A DNA stretch of 64,000 nucleotides from Tieghemostelium lacteum (Eukaryota; Evosea; Eumycetozoa; Dictyosteliales; Raperosteliaceae). Position 1 is the first letter of the stretch, and every line of letters starts with the position of its first letter. A model generated the notes under the pieces. That model ran no database searches. It worked only from the letters and a program-made list of their open reading frames with translations, and was not told the DNA's origin. Positions 47,271 to 59,478 of the stretch are shown here, piece after piece. Both the position numbers and the translations under genes were made by a program. Where the stretch lies: contig LODT01000034.1 in the NCBI GenBank assembly GCA_001606155.1, positions 349,665-413,664 on the forward strand, in the 5' to 3' direction.

Positions 47271-47860
47271 TATAATTGAAATTAATAACAACTTTACCTG
47301 TATCAAAGATAGCAGAATTTTATGGTAAACCGTGATAGAACTATTTGCTAAAAATGGGATTGCATTATCGATAATTAATTTATAAGAGTTATTAATTGGA
47401 ATATTATTTTATAAGTACCTGTGGAATCAGTAGTTTTACTGGCTAATATTCCTTTTGTAGGACTACCCGCTGAACTTAAGCATATCAGTAAGCGGAGGAA
47501 AAGAAACTAACTAGGATTCCGTCAGTAACTGCGAGTGAACACGGATTAGCCCAATCCTGATCTTAATGAACCATTGTTATTATTATAGAATTTAATTGCA
47601 CCTTCATAGACAAGTTGAAGATCATAGGAAGTTACGACAACTTCTGGGAAACCTGGACACCAAGACCTACCTGCAGTTTCATCGTGACCAATTGGACCAT
47701 ATCTAAAGCTATCATTCTAGAATTCACCCTTTCCTGGTCCTTCAGTTTGATTTTTAGCTCCGGAAGCTGCTAAATGAGAACCCAAGGTGCAAATTGCAGA
47801 TGGACACCAGAGGTATCAATATTTCTACAACCTCTAGTATAGTTAAATGGTATTGTAAGA
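47260..47860 (-). pseudogene. Broken host gene split by an rRNA fragment
   Basis: Minus-strand fragments in different frames read like extracellular protein. At 47580-47850: 'CPSAICTLGSHLAASGAKNQ', 'RYGPIGHDETAGRSWCPG', 'VVVTSYDLQLVYEGAIKFY'. At 47260-47450: 'ASKTTDSTGTYKI' and 'DTGKVVINFNYIYSYNT'. A piece of LSU rRNA sequence lies between the two parts. At least one stop and two frame changes are present. 'TTDSTGTY' is reminiscent of Cna-B-type repeats in colossin-like proteins, but I would not name the family on that alone. Confidence 0.5.
47458..47566 (+). rRNA. Truncated LSU (26S/28S) rRNA 5'-end fragment, not functional
   Basis: The core 'ACCCGCTGAACTTAAGCATA' followed by 'AAGCGGAGGAAAAGAAACTA' is the invariant 5' region of eukaryotic LSU rRNA. 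It runs on through 'GTAACTGCGAGTGAAC' to about 47566, then ends abruptly. Only about 110 of several thousand bases are present, with no ITS2 or 5.8S to the left. It is a stray copy of rDNA embedded in a dead gene rather than part of an rDNA unit. Confidence 0.93.
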
Positions 47861-47863
47861 ATT

Positions 47864-49915
47864 TTAGTCATTATTTACAGGTTCACTTTTAACTTTAATT
47901 CTGTCATTTACATATTCATTATTGGTATGACAGTGTGAATTTTCAACAGTTACATTTCCATGGTGATGAGGGTGTCCGTTAGTTGACGAAGCTATAGATG
48001 ATTTTGATCGATTTTGATTCATTTGATATTGAATCAATTGTTCTTTTGGATATTTGCTGTTAATTTTATTATAGACAACTTGCTTATTTTGTGAAAACCA
48101 AGGGTTTTGACTGGTCAGATAGACACCAGCAAAGATAGGTAGATAATTTAGTCTAGTAGCTTCCCATGTATTCTGAAATATATTATAACTGAGCATATAG
48201 TTGCTAGCTAGAAAATAGATGTTATCACCACCATCAAAAACCATAAAACCTTGAGAAATTTGAAGATTTGGTGCATGTTCAGGTGGAATGGTAATCTCTT
48301 CAATATAGTTTGAAGACAGATTAAATTTAAAAAAACTATTAATGGTTGTGAAGAATATCCAACCAAGGTCACTGTCAAATGGTAGTATAGAAGGCACATA
48401 ACAAAAAGAAAAAATATCATTTACATCGGGTATATAGATTGGATGAGATGTAGGATAATTACATTGCAATTGAGTATTAAATATCCTAACTTCAATATTA
48501 AGATCAGTTTCATTCTTGGGTATCAGATAGATGAGTTCAAGTGCCGATTTAAAATTTACATTGGATATATCACCACTACCAGTGTACTCGCTGAACCTTG
48601 TTCCTTGTTGAACTAGTGAATTAGACCTACAATCAATCTGGTCAAAACAGAATTCATTAGAACCTGTAATCTTGTAAATTACATATATACATTCATCCAA
48701 TGTTACGTTGGAGTAGATGACATTAATCACCTCGTAATTGAGTTGGCTCTTTTGAAGACCATTATTCGTAGTGTAGATATAGTACTCCTTACTTTGCAAT
48801 AGAAATATAAATACACAAACACCAGACCCAATGATTTTCAACCCAAATGGATTTTCTACAATTTGACTTGGAATTTGAGTGAGTAGTACTTTAGTGTCTG
48901 ATCTAACTCTAGATGCACTCAACCAACCTACATAACCAACACCAGTCACCAATACAGTCTCTATGAAATATATTGTGGTAGGTGATTGAATATTCCGTTG
49001 CTTGTTTTGTATAAATCTATGTGATGCTGAGAATTTATAAAAATGTATTCTATTTTGAGTTGGTTCACTTGGATCTTGATCGGTGCTACCCTCTATTTCA
49101 CAATACTTATAAATACAGATATCATTTACTGAAAGTGTGGGTGTTGGTGGTATTTCGAGATTATATTTTTCAAGTTTTGGTAGAAAAGATAACACTGCAA
49201 TTTTAGTTCGATTAAATGATCTGTCTTGAACTTGTATATCAAATATATCATTTACTTTTGTTTCTAAATTGGATTTTTGATTCTCAATTACCTTTAGAGA
49301 ATCATTACACACCTTTTGGTTGTATTCTTCTGAGTCTTGAAGTTGTTTTTTTATATCTTCTAGTTTTTTATCTACTATATTACTATAAGTGACTTTCAAG
49401 TAATCTCTAACCCTTTGAAAATGGTCTCTGTTGATAAGCCTTAGACTGTCTTTTAGATACTGTTTTCTATTTTCCAATCTATTGAGTCTCTCAAACATTT
49501 CGTTACTGAGTTTATCTAATCTCTGATAAAACATCTGTACCACTTGAATACCTTCTTCAGATTCAAATGGCATTATATAATCATTCTTATGTAAGAGATC
49601 CTTTGTACATGCATGACAAATTGGTTGTTCACAATCCCAACACCAATAGTCTAGATAGTAATCTAAATGAGTATTGCATCGTACATTACTCCTTTCAATA
49701 ACTTTACATTGATCAATTAGTTTGGTCATTCCCAAATTTACAGAGAGGTCTTTAGTTGTACTGATCTTTTTACAAAATGGACATTCTAATTGTTCAAGTT
49801 TATCCTTGAGTGTGTCTACACATTTCTTACAAAGAATATGAAAACATTTCAAATTCAAAGGTTCATTGTAAACATTCATACAATGCAGACATACTATTGT
49901 TTTATCTATATCCAT
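47864..49915 (-). CDS. RING/B-box (TRIM-like) zinc finger protein
   Basis: A single exon of 683 residues. The RING finger is at about 9-50 ('CLHCMNVYNEPLNLKCFHIL' to 'CPFCKK'). A B-box is at about 78-115 ('CNTHLDYYLDYWCWDCEQPI', 'CHACTKDLLHKND'). A long coiled coil follows at about 125-235. The last 430 residues hold a beta-rich region, perhaps a propeller-like interaction domain. The order RING, B-box, coiled coil is that of TRIM E3 ubiquitin ligases. The C-terminal domain is not one of the usual animal types (PRY-SPRY, NHL), as is common in dictyostelid members. Ligase activity is inferred. The C-terminus has a His cluster ('HPHHHG'). Confidence 0.83.
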   Translation of the reverse strand: MDIDKTIVCLHCMNVYNEPLNLKCFHILCKKCVDTLKDKLEQLECPFCKKISTTKDLSVNLGMTKLIDQCKVIERSNVRCNTHLDYYLDYWCWDCEQPICHACTKDLLHKNDYIMPFESEEGIQVVQMFYQRLDKLSNEMFERLNRLENRKQYLKDSLRLINRDHFQRVRDYLKVTYSNIVDKKLEDIKKQLQDSEEYNQKVCNDSLKVIENQKSNLETKVNDIFDIQVQDRSFNRTKIAVLSFLPKLEKYNLEIPPTPTLSVNDICIYKYCEIEGSTDQDPSEPTQNRIHFYKFSASHRFIQNKQRNIQSPTTIYFIETVLVTGVGYVGWLSASRVRSDTKVLLTQIPSQIVENPFGLKIIGSGVCVFIFLLQSKEYYIYTTNNGLQKSQLNYEVINVIYSNVTLDECIYVIYKITGSNEFCFDQIDCRSNSLVQQGTRFSEYTGSGDISNVNFKSALELIYLIPKNETDLNIEVRIFNTQLQCNYPTSHPIYIPDVNDIFSFCYVPSILPFDSDLGWIFFTTINSFFKFNLSSNYIEEITIPPEHAPNLQISQGFMVFDGGDNIYFLASNYMLSYNIFQNTWEATRLNYLPIFAGVYLTSQNPWFSQNKQVVYNKINSKYPKEQLIQYQMNQNRSKSSIASSTNGHPHHHGNVTVENSHCHTNNEYVNDRIKVKSEPVNND

Positions 49916-50134
49916 CTACTTTATCTCTTCCATAAATCTATATTTTTAACTCTGTTACGAAAACAAGACGCTTCAAATAAAATGTTTTTGCAAATGCAAA
50001 AAAAATCTCTAACTACACCAAATTTGGGGAATATATATTTTTGTAAAGTTTATTATATTTGTAGTTGTTTTGTTTATATATAGTTGATGGTGAAGAAAAG
50101 TTTAAAAAAAGTGGAGTGGGAGTCATCTAAAATT

Positions 50135-52805
50135 TTAGATGGATTGTTTTGGTTGAGAAGTTGCCGATTCAGCATTAAATACATTCAATGAGAGTGGTGG
50201 TGGATTGGTTTGAGCTTTTGGTTTGATTTTAATTGGTTTACTTACAATATTTGGATTACTTAATGATTGAATAGTAGGTGATATTGGTGTCATTGTATTA
50301 TGTGGACTGTTATTTCCACTATTGTTATTGTGAGCCAGAGGAATGTGATGAATTGGTTGTGGATGATGGTAGTGAACCTGATGATTAACCATGTGATTGT
50401 GTGGTGGTAGAGGTGGCTTGGTAGCTGTGAGTTCTTTTGGTAACTGTTCAGTCAAAAATGTAGTATCAATATTCTTGAAATTTGCCAAAGTATTTAAAGA
50501 CTTCAACAAGAGATGTAACTCTTCAGTCAGAGTCTCATTTCTGAAACATCCTCTTACATCTGGAATATTAGTCTTTTTGATATCATTTCCACAGTCTTTT
50601 TTCAAGTAGTCTGGACCCAACCAATGACTCTTTACATTATGTTCAAAACCTGATTGTATTACAGAGTTCTTAGCAATCTCACAGATATCACAAGGAGAAA
50701 GTCTCCAAACTTGAGTAGCAATACTGTACTCTTCCATCAAAGGTTCTTTTGTATAGTGGAATTGTAATGGATCATCAGTGGAGATGGACACATTTAAACC
50801 ACGTGCAAAGAACACTGGGAATGGATTTCTATGATATGTCAAAAACAGTGAGTTATTAGACAATGGTGACATTGCAATACCAATCTGACAGAGGTAGTAC
50901 AAATACTGTAGTACCGGTGTCTTTCTGAGATTGATACCATGGTTGATACCATGTGCCAAAAAGAAAGCAGCACCCATATGATCAACTTCACCAGCTTCTC
51001 CGGAATGTGGTCTCAAAGCAAGAGTATTCAATCCTTTTTCCTCACGGAATCTATTGAGTGTATGCAAATTAGCATACAGGTAGAAGAGATAGTAGGTATA
51101 TGGTGGATTATGTTCAGTCACCCAGTCTTGTGGTGCTGGGAATTTTTCAGTGAATTTCTTTTCAAATTTACTTTCGTCATCTACACAATCTATACCTACA
51201 ACTTGTTGAAGGAATAAATGAAGTTTAGGATGAGTTGATGGATCTTTTGTAACCTCAAACAATGGATGGAATATATTATTCAAAAAGTCCTGGAATGTAG
51301 AAGTGGAAGTCTCTCTATAGACATCATAGAGACGAGGAATTTGAATGAGCCAACGAGCTTTAGTGCTAAACAATTCATTATCACAAACCCATGATGACAA
51401 TGTATCCCATTCGCTCATCTTTCTTCCGTAGATTGACAAACGGTATTCTGCAGACTGATATTTGGATTTTTCTAAATCTTCAAATACCTCTTTAGTAATC
51501 TCAGCTAGATATTTACCCTTGATCAAATTATCAGTCTTTAAAAATATCTCTCTGAGTCTTGATTGTCCACATGGATTATACTTTAGATTGAATTTATCAA
51601 ATCTATGAAAAGTATTATTATCAGCATGTACATCCAATGTATCAACACTGAGTTCTTCAACATTTAAATTCAAACTCTTAAACACCTCTGATAATGTTAA
51701 ATATTTATCATCTCTAAATATTACAATTTCCTATATAGTATCAATCAATCTTAGTAAATCCATACATTCAAACTTTTTTTTTTACATTTAAAATTTCATA
51801 TTCTTACATTTGGATTTTCTTTTAACTTTCTTTTAATGAATTTTAATAAATGTTTCTGATTCATTGATGATGAATGGTGAACGTGAGTGTCTACTTTTCT
51901 AACATTATAAAAATCTCTATGTGGTGCAAACTATAGTATAAATGAATGAAATGTTAATTAATTGGATGATTTATAAAAATTGGGTGTGGAGGTGTGGTAA
52001 TTAATCAATTGACATTACCTTTTGGTGAGATAATTCAACAGAATCATTTAATAGTATATGCATATTAAATTTTGATTCCAATAGGCGTAGTCTTTTAAAA
52101 CAAAAAGTTTTTGCAGGACCATAAGAACAAAGTTTCATTAAATTATTTAATTCTCTATAATAAGAATTCAATGTGTGTTCTAATGAATGTAATGGTTTAT
52201 CCTGTTTCATTTCCTCTTCATTCTTGTAGACAAAATAAACACCATTAACTGGTTTAAAAGTATGCTAAATTAAATAGGTTTCTTATGTTAATATAACAAA
52301 CTCCTTTTGAAATGACTTTCATTCTAAACATACGTCAGTAGCTGTTAAGGAGTTTGGATCAGCTACAAATGGATTGTAAGGTGGTTTCTCTCCAACTGGT
52401 GCATCAGCTTTCCATATTTTTGGTTGATATAGGTATTTTCTTCTGGAATTGATGGCATCCAAAAGTTGTTCTGCAACCTCTGCATATTCCTCAATATCCT
52501 TTTCAGACTCATTAGTTAAAATTATTCTCTGAAAAGTGACATCCTTTTTTGCCATTTTAAAGGTAAATGAATTTATTCTTTCCTGTTATGCATGTATCCC
52601 ATAGAATGTATTAATACCCTAAATTCTCTTTAGCAGGGTTATATATATATATATATTTTAAATTTTAATATCTTACTTCTTCCATGTAGTTTCTATAAGT
52701 AAAATGACTGTCATGGGATTCAGTATGTACTTCTTCATGGTCAAATTCATCGTGTTCATGATAGAATGATACTTTGGGAGATGATCCTCTAAGTGGTGTT
52801 GACAT
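50135..52805 (-). CDS. amdA: AMP deaminase
   Basis: Five exons, all splicing in phase 0: 52677..52805, 52334..52582, 52019..52264, 51808..51930 and 50135..51730 (minus), total 780 residues. The first metal-binding motif is in exon 4, '[20 protein letters not shown]'. The active-site core is in exon 5: '[20 protein letters not shown]' and '[20 protein letters not shown]'. The enzyme deaminates AMP to IMP in the purine nucleotide cycle. The N-terminal 120 residues are variable, and the C-terminal 100 are His/Pro/Asn-rich low complexity. Exon 2 was joined at acceptor AACAG 52583-52584, which keeps frame with the short exon 1; that junction is the least certain. Confidence 0.93.
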
Positions 52806-53518
52806 AATTATTACAAATTTACAGTATCAATAATAATTTTATACAGTGTGGTATATTATATATATGGTGAGGGGGTGTTATGAAATATTTTAAATTAATA
52901 TATACAAAAATTAAAATATCTATAAATAATTTGATTTCAAATTTTCAAAGCAAAATGAAATATGGAAGAAAAAAAAAAAAAAAAAGAAATTTAAAAACAA
53001 ATTTTTATGATTTGCCCCACCAACTATATATGTCCCTTTTCTGAAATGTTTTTTATAATAATATTAATACATAATCTATATACAATCTAAACTTATTGTA
53101 ATTATTTTAAATTCTATTAACTATATTACAAATGATCAATACAATATTGTTGATAATTATAAATCAAAAACTGTTTAAATTTATATTTTAATTAAAAAAA
53201 AAACTTTTAAAAAAAATACTTTAAATGGTGGGGTGGGTGATAATAACTATAAATAATAAAAATTACAATAACAAACACATCAAAAGACTGTTATAACATG
53301 TTCAAATTTGTAATATTATGTTATAACATAAAAAATTATTCCTGAGATATTTAGAAATTGAAACACAATCAAGATTTTTTACGATTTTTTTTGGGATGAA
53401 AAAAAAGGAAGTCTCAAAAATAATTTGATATTTTTTTACTGCACAAAACCAAAACTAGTCACAGAGTCAATTCATTTAAAGAGGGACTTTGAATGAGGGT
53501 TTTTTCTACGAGACTCAC
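52806..53518. other. Divergent intergenic region
   Basis: About 700 bases of extreme AT content between AMP deaminase (-) and the kinase (+). Long A and T homopolymers occur (for instance the A run around 52965-52985), as is typical for dictyostelid promoters. No coding frame or RNA gene is visible. Confidence 0.65.
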
Positions 53519-56500
53519 ATGAGCGAAATACTTGTAAATTCAAAAGATGATGGATCATCAACTAGTATCAATAATGGTGGTATTGTGAATGATGATGACC
53601 CAAATTCTAAAATCTATATAAAACCACAAAGACCTGATAGAAAGATGTCTTCGATAAGAGAGAGATACTCGTTAAAGTATACAGGAAGTACACCATCATC
53701 TCCTATTAGTACTTCTAATAATGGTCAGAAGGATAATATGTATAATATAGACAGTTCATTTTTGCCATCTTATTCCAATCAACCTTATATCGGTAGTGTT
53801 ATGCCTCCTGAGGTTGAATTGGAGGTCGCTAGTAACCATTATGACAATGACTCTGATACCGATGATGAAGAGGACGATTATGAAGAGAGAGATGGTGAAG
53901 GCTACACACATCAGACATTACTAGAACAACAACTGCAGCAACAAAAGATGGTGAATGGAAATAATTTAGATGAACTACAGAACCTTATTCAAACACTGAT
54001 GGATGATGGTAACACTTCTATAACGGATAAGGACCTTAGAAAATGCGAGAATGAGTATATTCAGTATCAAGAGATGATTCAACAGCAGGAACAGTTGGAG
54101 AGAGAAAAGAAGTTTATTGAAGAATTTCAGAGAGAGCAAAGAGAGCTAGAGAAACTGGCAAAAGTGGAACAGGATAGACTTATAGAGGAAGAGAAAAGGA
54201 GAATTGATCAACTCTTTAGAGAGGGTCAAGAAGATCAAATTCAAGAGGATGATGATACTGAATCGGAGACTAGTTCATTTCGTACTGCTACTACTACACC
54301 AGGTGGAGTTGGTACTCTACAAAACAGTTCATCAAAATCACCACTACTCGATATCGGTCTTGAATACAAATATCGTATTAAACTAGAAAAAAATCCAAAA
54401 GATTTTAAATCTCTTATAAAGTGGGGTAATTTGATTTTCAAAAAAATCAAAGAACAATTGGGGGGTTATGACATTGATGTATGTTTATTGGATTGGAATG
54501 AAGATCTTATTCCAATTCCAGCACAGTCTACACAAGCACCTCCAAATACACCATTTACAGACTCACTGCAATCCTATCTCCTCAAAGAACCACTCTTTGA
54601 TGCATGTTCTAAATACCAACATGCACTTCAGTTAGCTGGTGGTCAAAACACTGTAATTTCATTTAGCTCCCTACTGAATTTTGATATAAACAATTCATTA
54701 GCTGTACAACAACAATCTTCAACATCAACACCAACATCTCCAACATCATCAACAACACCAACAAACGTTTCATTAACTAATTCCTCTATTTCAACAACAA
54801 CAACATCAACTACTACAACAACATCAACTACAACTACAACAACAACAACTACCAAACCAAAATCAGGTACAATTACAAGAATGTTGAGAGCAGTTTCATT
54901 ACCACCTCCTCCACCAACACCAGGAGTTGAAGATCCCAATTCTCCATGGTCAGATTTTAATTTGTGGTTAAAGTGGGGTGACTGTTTGTTTTTACTTTGC
55001 ACATTTTTAGAATTACCAATGTATAAATCAACTTGTGAAAAATATTATAAATGTGTATTGTTACTACAAAGACTACAACAACAGCAACAACAAAATGGTA
55101 CTAGTGCAAATACAGTTAAGGCATTGGCAACAGTTCTTCGTAAATGGGGTATAACACTAAGTAGATATTCCAGACGTATGAAATGTCAATTTCTAATGTC
55201 AGAGTGGTCAAATGAAGAGAATATTCAAGTTGAGGAACTTTGGAAGATTCTTCACAGTCAGAGTATACAGTCATTGACATATAGTCAGAATAGCTATCCA
55301 TCACCTTTGACAACCTATCATTTGGCAACTGCTTTCCTCAGACATGGTGTGACTTTAAATCAGTTTGGTGGACAGAGAGCTCATATCTATGGTCTTGTAA
55401 TCAAAGCTTGTGATCTCTATAGACAGTGTCTTCAAGATCCAGAGGAATTTTATAGTACCTCTGGTAATATCGAACCTCTTCTAACTCAATCTACATCAGA
55501 TGCCAATAGATCACCTTCTCAACAGAAACAATTTGGACCTCAATTCAGTGATGTTGAGATTCTAAATGATCTCCAACTTGCAAGATCAATTGAAAACTGG
55601 GGTAGAGCATTGGACATTCAAATCTCAGTTAAACTCAGTGAAGAAGAGTCTATGGAGAAAGAAGAAGATGATTTACATGCTGTTGATGAGTATCTAACTA
55701 CCTTCTCAAAAGTCATTTGTAAGGGTATTGTTCCATCTCTTGAAGGAATTGTTAATCTATGTTTGAATTCCAGACAGGCTATACAGTATAAAGCCATCAA
55801 TACTCTATCTGTTCTATGTAGATCTAAGGAAATTGAAAAATTACCAATTTATCAAGAACTTGTAGAACATTTATCAAAGGTTGAATCATTTGTTTTCAAA
55901 CGTGATGATGCAGAATCACTTTTATCTCAACAGAAAACATTAAAATCCATGCCACCTAAACTTCAAGCCTATGTCAGAATGTCAGGTCTCTCCGAAGAAG
56001 AGATTATGAAGAATTTTGAAATTGCTTGGAATTCCATTTATTTCTTGACTAAAGACACTATACCCAATCAACCTATTCCACCAAACTACTATCGTTCCAA
56101 TAAGAAAAACAAAAAGAAGGGTGTAATCAACACCAGCTCTGACAATGTAGATAACAGTCAAACTAAAGCACCAATACTACCATCATTGCACAGATCCAAT
56201 ATCACATCACTCATCATCACTCCCTACACAGAAAACAGTCCAGAACCAAAATTCACAAGTCAAAGACCACATTCAACCATTGCATTTAAAAAACATACCA
56301 TCAATAGTTCACAATCAAAAATTCTAATTGAATCAATACAATTTACAAATAATAATAATAATAATAATAGTAATTATAATAATAATAGTAATAATTTAAA
56401 TAATAGTTTTATTAATAATGGTAATGGATGGAATCTTACATTACCATCAAAGAAACCAACAAGAAGAGCTACTATATCATTGATTAATTCTGATGAAGAT

Positions 56501-57571
56501 GCGCTGAAGAAGAATATATCAGTTTCAAAGTACATTCCATCGGATGTCAAGAGAACTACTGTGATATCACCACCATTAAGTCGGTGTGATGAGTCTATTT
56601 TCAGTACTGGTAATCCGTTGGCATTATTTAGAGATAAGGTTAAATTGGGTACTGGTGCTTTTGGAAATGTTTTTTATGCCATTAGAAAACAAGATAACAA
56701 ACCAATAGCTATAAAGGTACTAATGGAGAGAACAAAGAAAGGATCTCCTATCATTCCAGAACTCTACATTCACTCGGCATGCAATCATCCAAATATAGTA
56801 AGTTACTATGAAAGTTATCTCTGTAAAGGTCACCTTTGGATTATCATGGAGTATTGTGATGGAGGCACAGTTAGAGACTTGATTCAAGATGATTGGAAGA
56901 ATAATCAAGCAATGATGCAACCTAATCCTCTAGAAGAACCTTTAATTGCATTCATTACCAAACAGCTCTTGGAAGGGTTAATCTATCTTCGTGCCAAAGG
57001 TATCATACATCGTGATATCAAATCTAGAAATATTCTACTTACTCGTAGAGGTAAAGTTAAAATTGCTGATTTTGGTCTGGCAACTTGTTGTTCATTAGGT
57101 AGAGGTCGTACCAGAATGTGTGGTACCATGGGTAGAATTGCTCCTGAGATTGTTCGTCGTGAACCATATGACACTCAGGCTGATATCTACAGTTTAGGTT
57201 GTCTCCTAGTTGAATTAGCTGAAGGTATGGTACCCTATGGTAAAGATTCTTCCCTCAAAGCCTTATTTTACACTGCCATCTATGATTACAAATTATCAAA
57301 TACTGCAAAATATGTATGTATAATCTGTGTACTCAAATGACATTTAAAGGAATATATTAACATTTAGATTAAATAGTCAAATGAATTTGTAGATTTCTTG
57401 AATCTATGTTTATTGTCAGATCCATTTATTAGACCAACACCAGAAATGTTATTACAACATGCATTCTTTAGCATACATTCTCAAGAGAAAGGTAAACAGA
57501 TTCTATTGGAAAAGTTTAAAGGTCAGGATGCTCGCAAGAATATGATTTTAGAAAATTTTGTTCCATTTTAA
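53519..57571 (+). CDS. Large Ser/Thr protein kinase, STE-group-like
   Basis: Exons 53519..57313 and 57377..57571 (phase 0) give 1,329 residues. ATG 53519 is chosen because the upstream in-frame codon is TTG. The N-terminal 1,000 residues contain acidic, Gln/Glu coiled-coil (about 190-250), Thr- and Asn-rich segments plus conserved helical blocks between them. The kinase domain is at about 1038-1310: 'LGTGAFGNVFYAIRKQ', 'AIKVLM', 'HRDIKSRNILL', 'DFGLATCCSLGRGRTRMCGT', 'RIAPEIV'. All catalytic residues are present (VAIK-type Lys, HRD Asp, DFG Asp). The 'GT' activation segment and alpha-C features point to STE20/MEKK-like kinases. Pathway cannot be told from sequence. Confidence 0.9.
54786..54855 (+). 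repeat. (ACA/ACT)n tract coding poly-Thr
   Basis: A Thr-rich simple repeat inside the kinase gene, preceded by a Ser/Thr/Pro-rich run from about 54718. The neighbouring Gln run at 55075-55092 and Asn run at 56346-56420 are similar features. Confidence 0.9.
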
Positions 57572-58078
57572 AATATCATGCCATTCTAATGTAAAAATAC
57601 TACCACTATACTCATAATTTATTAACTATTTAACAATCAAAAATAAAAAAATAATTCTAACAACAACATCACAAACTACAGAAAACAATAAAAATTAATC
57701 AAATCCTATTGCTCTTGTCAAATACACTAATTAATTTATTTAAATTTATTAATTTTAAACCCAATTTCATGTATTCATGATTAATTTTGTATATTCATAT
57801 CAAATGAATTCAGTAATGTGTAATTTAATTGTTCTTCAAAAGATTATTTTCAAGCACTTATGATTTGAATAACAATGAAAACAAATAAAAAATTGATTTT
57901 TTTTTTTTTATTTTTTTTACAGTTACTTTTTTATTTGATGATCAAATTTGAATTTTAATATTTGTATTTTATAATAATAGGCTTTGAAATTAAATAAATT
58001 TCAAATAAAACGAATTCAATAATATATAAATTATAAAAATTCAAAAAGCACACAAACACAGACACAATAACAAATAGA
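57572..58078. other. Intergenic region, nothing recognised
   Basis: About 500 bases of AT-rich DNA between two plus-strand genes, with A/T homopolymers (57893-57915). It must contain the kinase 3' end signals and the centractin promoter. Nothing else visible. Confidence 0.65.
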
Positions 58079-59302
58079 ATGACATCAGTAGAATTTTCAA
58101 ATCAACCAGTGGTCATTGATAATGTATGAATGTTAAAACAGGTATTGGATGAATAACAATAATAATAATTATATATATATTTTATTGAAATTTAGGGATC
58201 AGGTATAATAAAAGCAGGATTTGCAGGAGAAGACCCACCATCATTTATATTCTCATCATTGGTTGGAAATCCAAAATATAAAAAAGTAATGGGATTAAAT
58301 GTAGAGAATGAATCAAAATTCTTTGTAGGAGATATAGTACACGATTGGAGAGGTATATTAAAACTTAAACATCCAATGGAACACGGAGTTGTAACAGATT
58401 GGGAGAATATGGAAAGAGTTTGGACACATACTTATGATCTACTGAAGATTCAGTCTTCTGATCATCCTATACTATTGACTGATTTACCACATAATCCACG
58501 TCTACACAGAGAGAGAGCAGCAGAGACATTTTTTGAGACCTATAATGCACCAGCACTCTATTTTTCAATACCTGCTGTTTTGAGTCTCTACGCAAGCGGT
58601 AGAACAACTGGTATTGTTTGTGATTCAGGTGACGGTGTAACTCATGTTGTACCTGTATTTGAAGGTTTTGCACTACCACATGCTATTACTAGAATCGATT
58701 TGGCAGGTCGTGATATTACAGATCATTTACAACTTCTTCTTAGACGTTCAGGATACAATTTCAAGACCTCAGCAGAGAGAGAGGTTGTAAGAATGATTAA
58801 AGAAAAGTCTTGCTATGTAGCTATCAATCCTCAGAAAGAAGAAGAACTTTTAGAACCTTCTACTAGTAGTTCTAAACCTGTACAGTCACCTTACACTCTA
58901 CCAGATGGAAATAATATCGAATTGGGTGCTGAGAGATTCCGTGCCCCTGAAATCCTATTTCACCCTGACATTATCGGTGATGAATCTTTGGGTATCCATC
59001 AATGCCTTGATTCATCCATTAGAAAATCTGATATTGATCTCAGAAAAACTCTGTACTCGAATATCATTTTGGGTGGTGGTTCCACTCTATTTCAGGGTTT
59101 TGGTGATCGTCTTCTAAATGAAGTCAAAAAATTAGCTCCAAAAGATGTTAAAATTAAAATCACTGCTCCACACGAAAGAAAATATTCTGCTTGGATGGGT
59201 GGTTCCATTCTTGCCTCTTTAAGTACCTTTAAAGATATTTGGGTAACTCGTCAGGAATATGAAGATGAAGGTGCTTCTATTTTACATAGAAAGATCTTAT
59301 AA
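58079..59302 (+). CDS. arpA: Centractin, actin-related protein 1 (dynactin filament)
   Basis: Exons 58079..58123 (15 codons) and 58196..59302 give 383 residues, slightly above actin length. The first exon ends in 'QPVVIDN' and joins to '[15 protein letters not shown]', the phosphate-1 loop; phosphate-2 is '[18 protein letters not shown]'. '[20 protein letters not shown]' and '[20 protein letters not shown]' are actin-superfamily landmarks. '[20 protein letters not shown]' favours Arp1 over actin. Arp1 forms the short filament of dynactin, the dynein cofactor for microtubule motility. A 16-residue insertion relative to actin is visible around residues 245-260 (Ser/Thr-rich). Confidence 0.93.
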
Positions 59303-59478
59303 AAAAACAAAATACAAACAACAACAACAACAACAACACAACCCAAAAGACAAAAGAATATTAATAATAGAAATAGGAAGCCATATCCACAAAATCACAA
59401 TTGAAAGTTTCTCTGTTTGAACAAACAAAAGGTAACAACATTTAGCTAATAGTTATAATAATAATAAAAGTTTATATA
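59303..59478. other. 3' flank with (CAA)n run
   Basis: A short convergent spacer with a (CAA)n simple repeat near 59311-59337. It lies between the stops of centractin and pantothenate synthetase. Confidence 0.6.

Noticed and set aside
47458-47566. Start of a chromosomal rDNA unit
   Set aside because: Only about 110 bases of LSU are present, with no 5.8S, ITS or continuation; the flanks are decayed protein-coding DNA.
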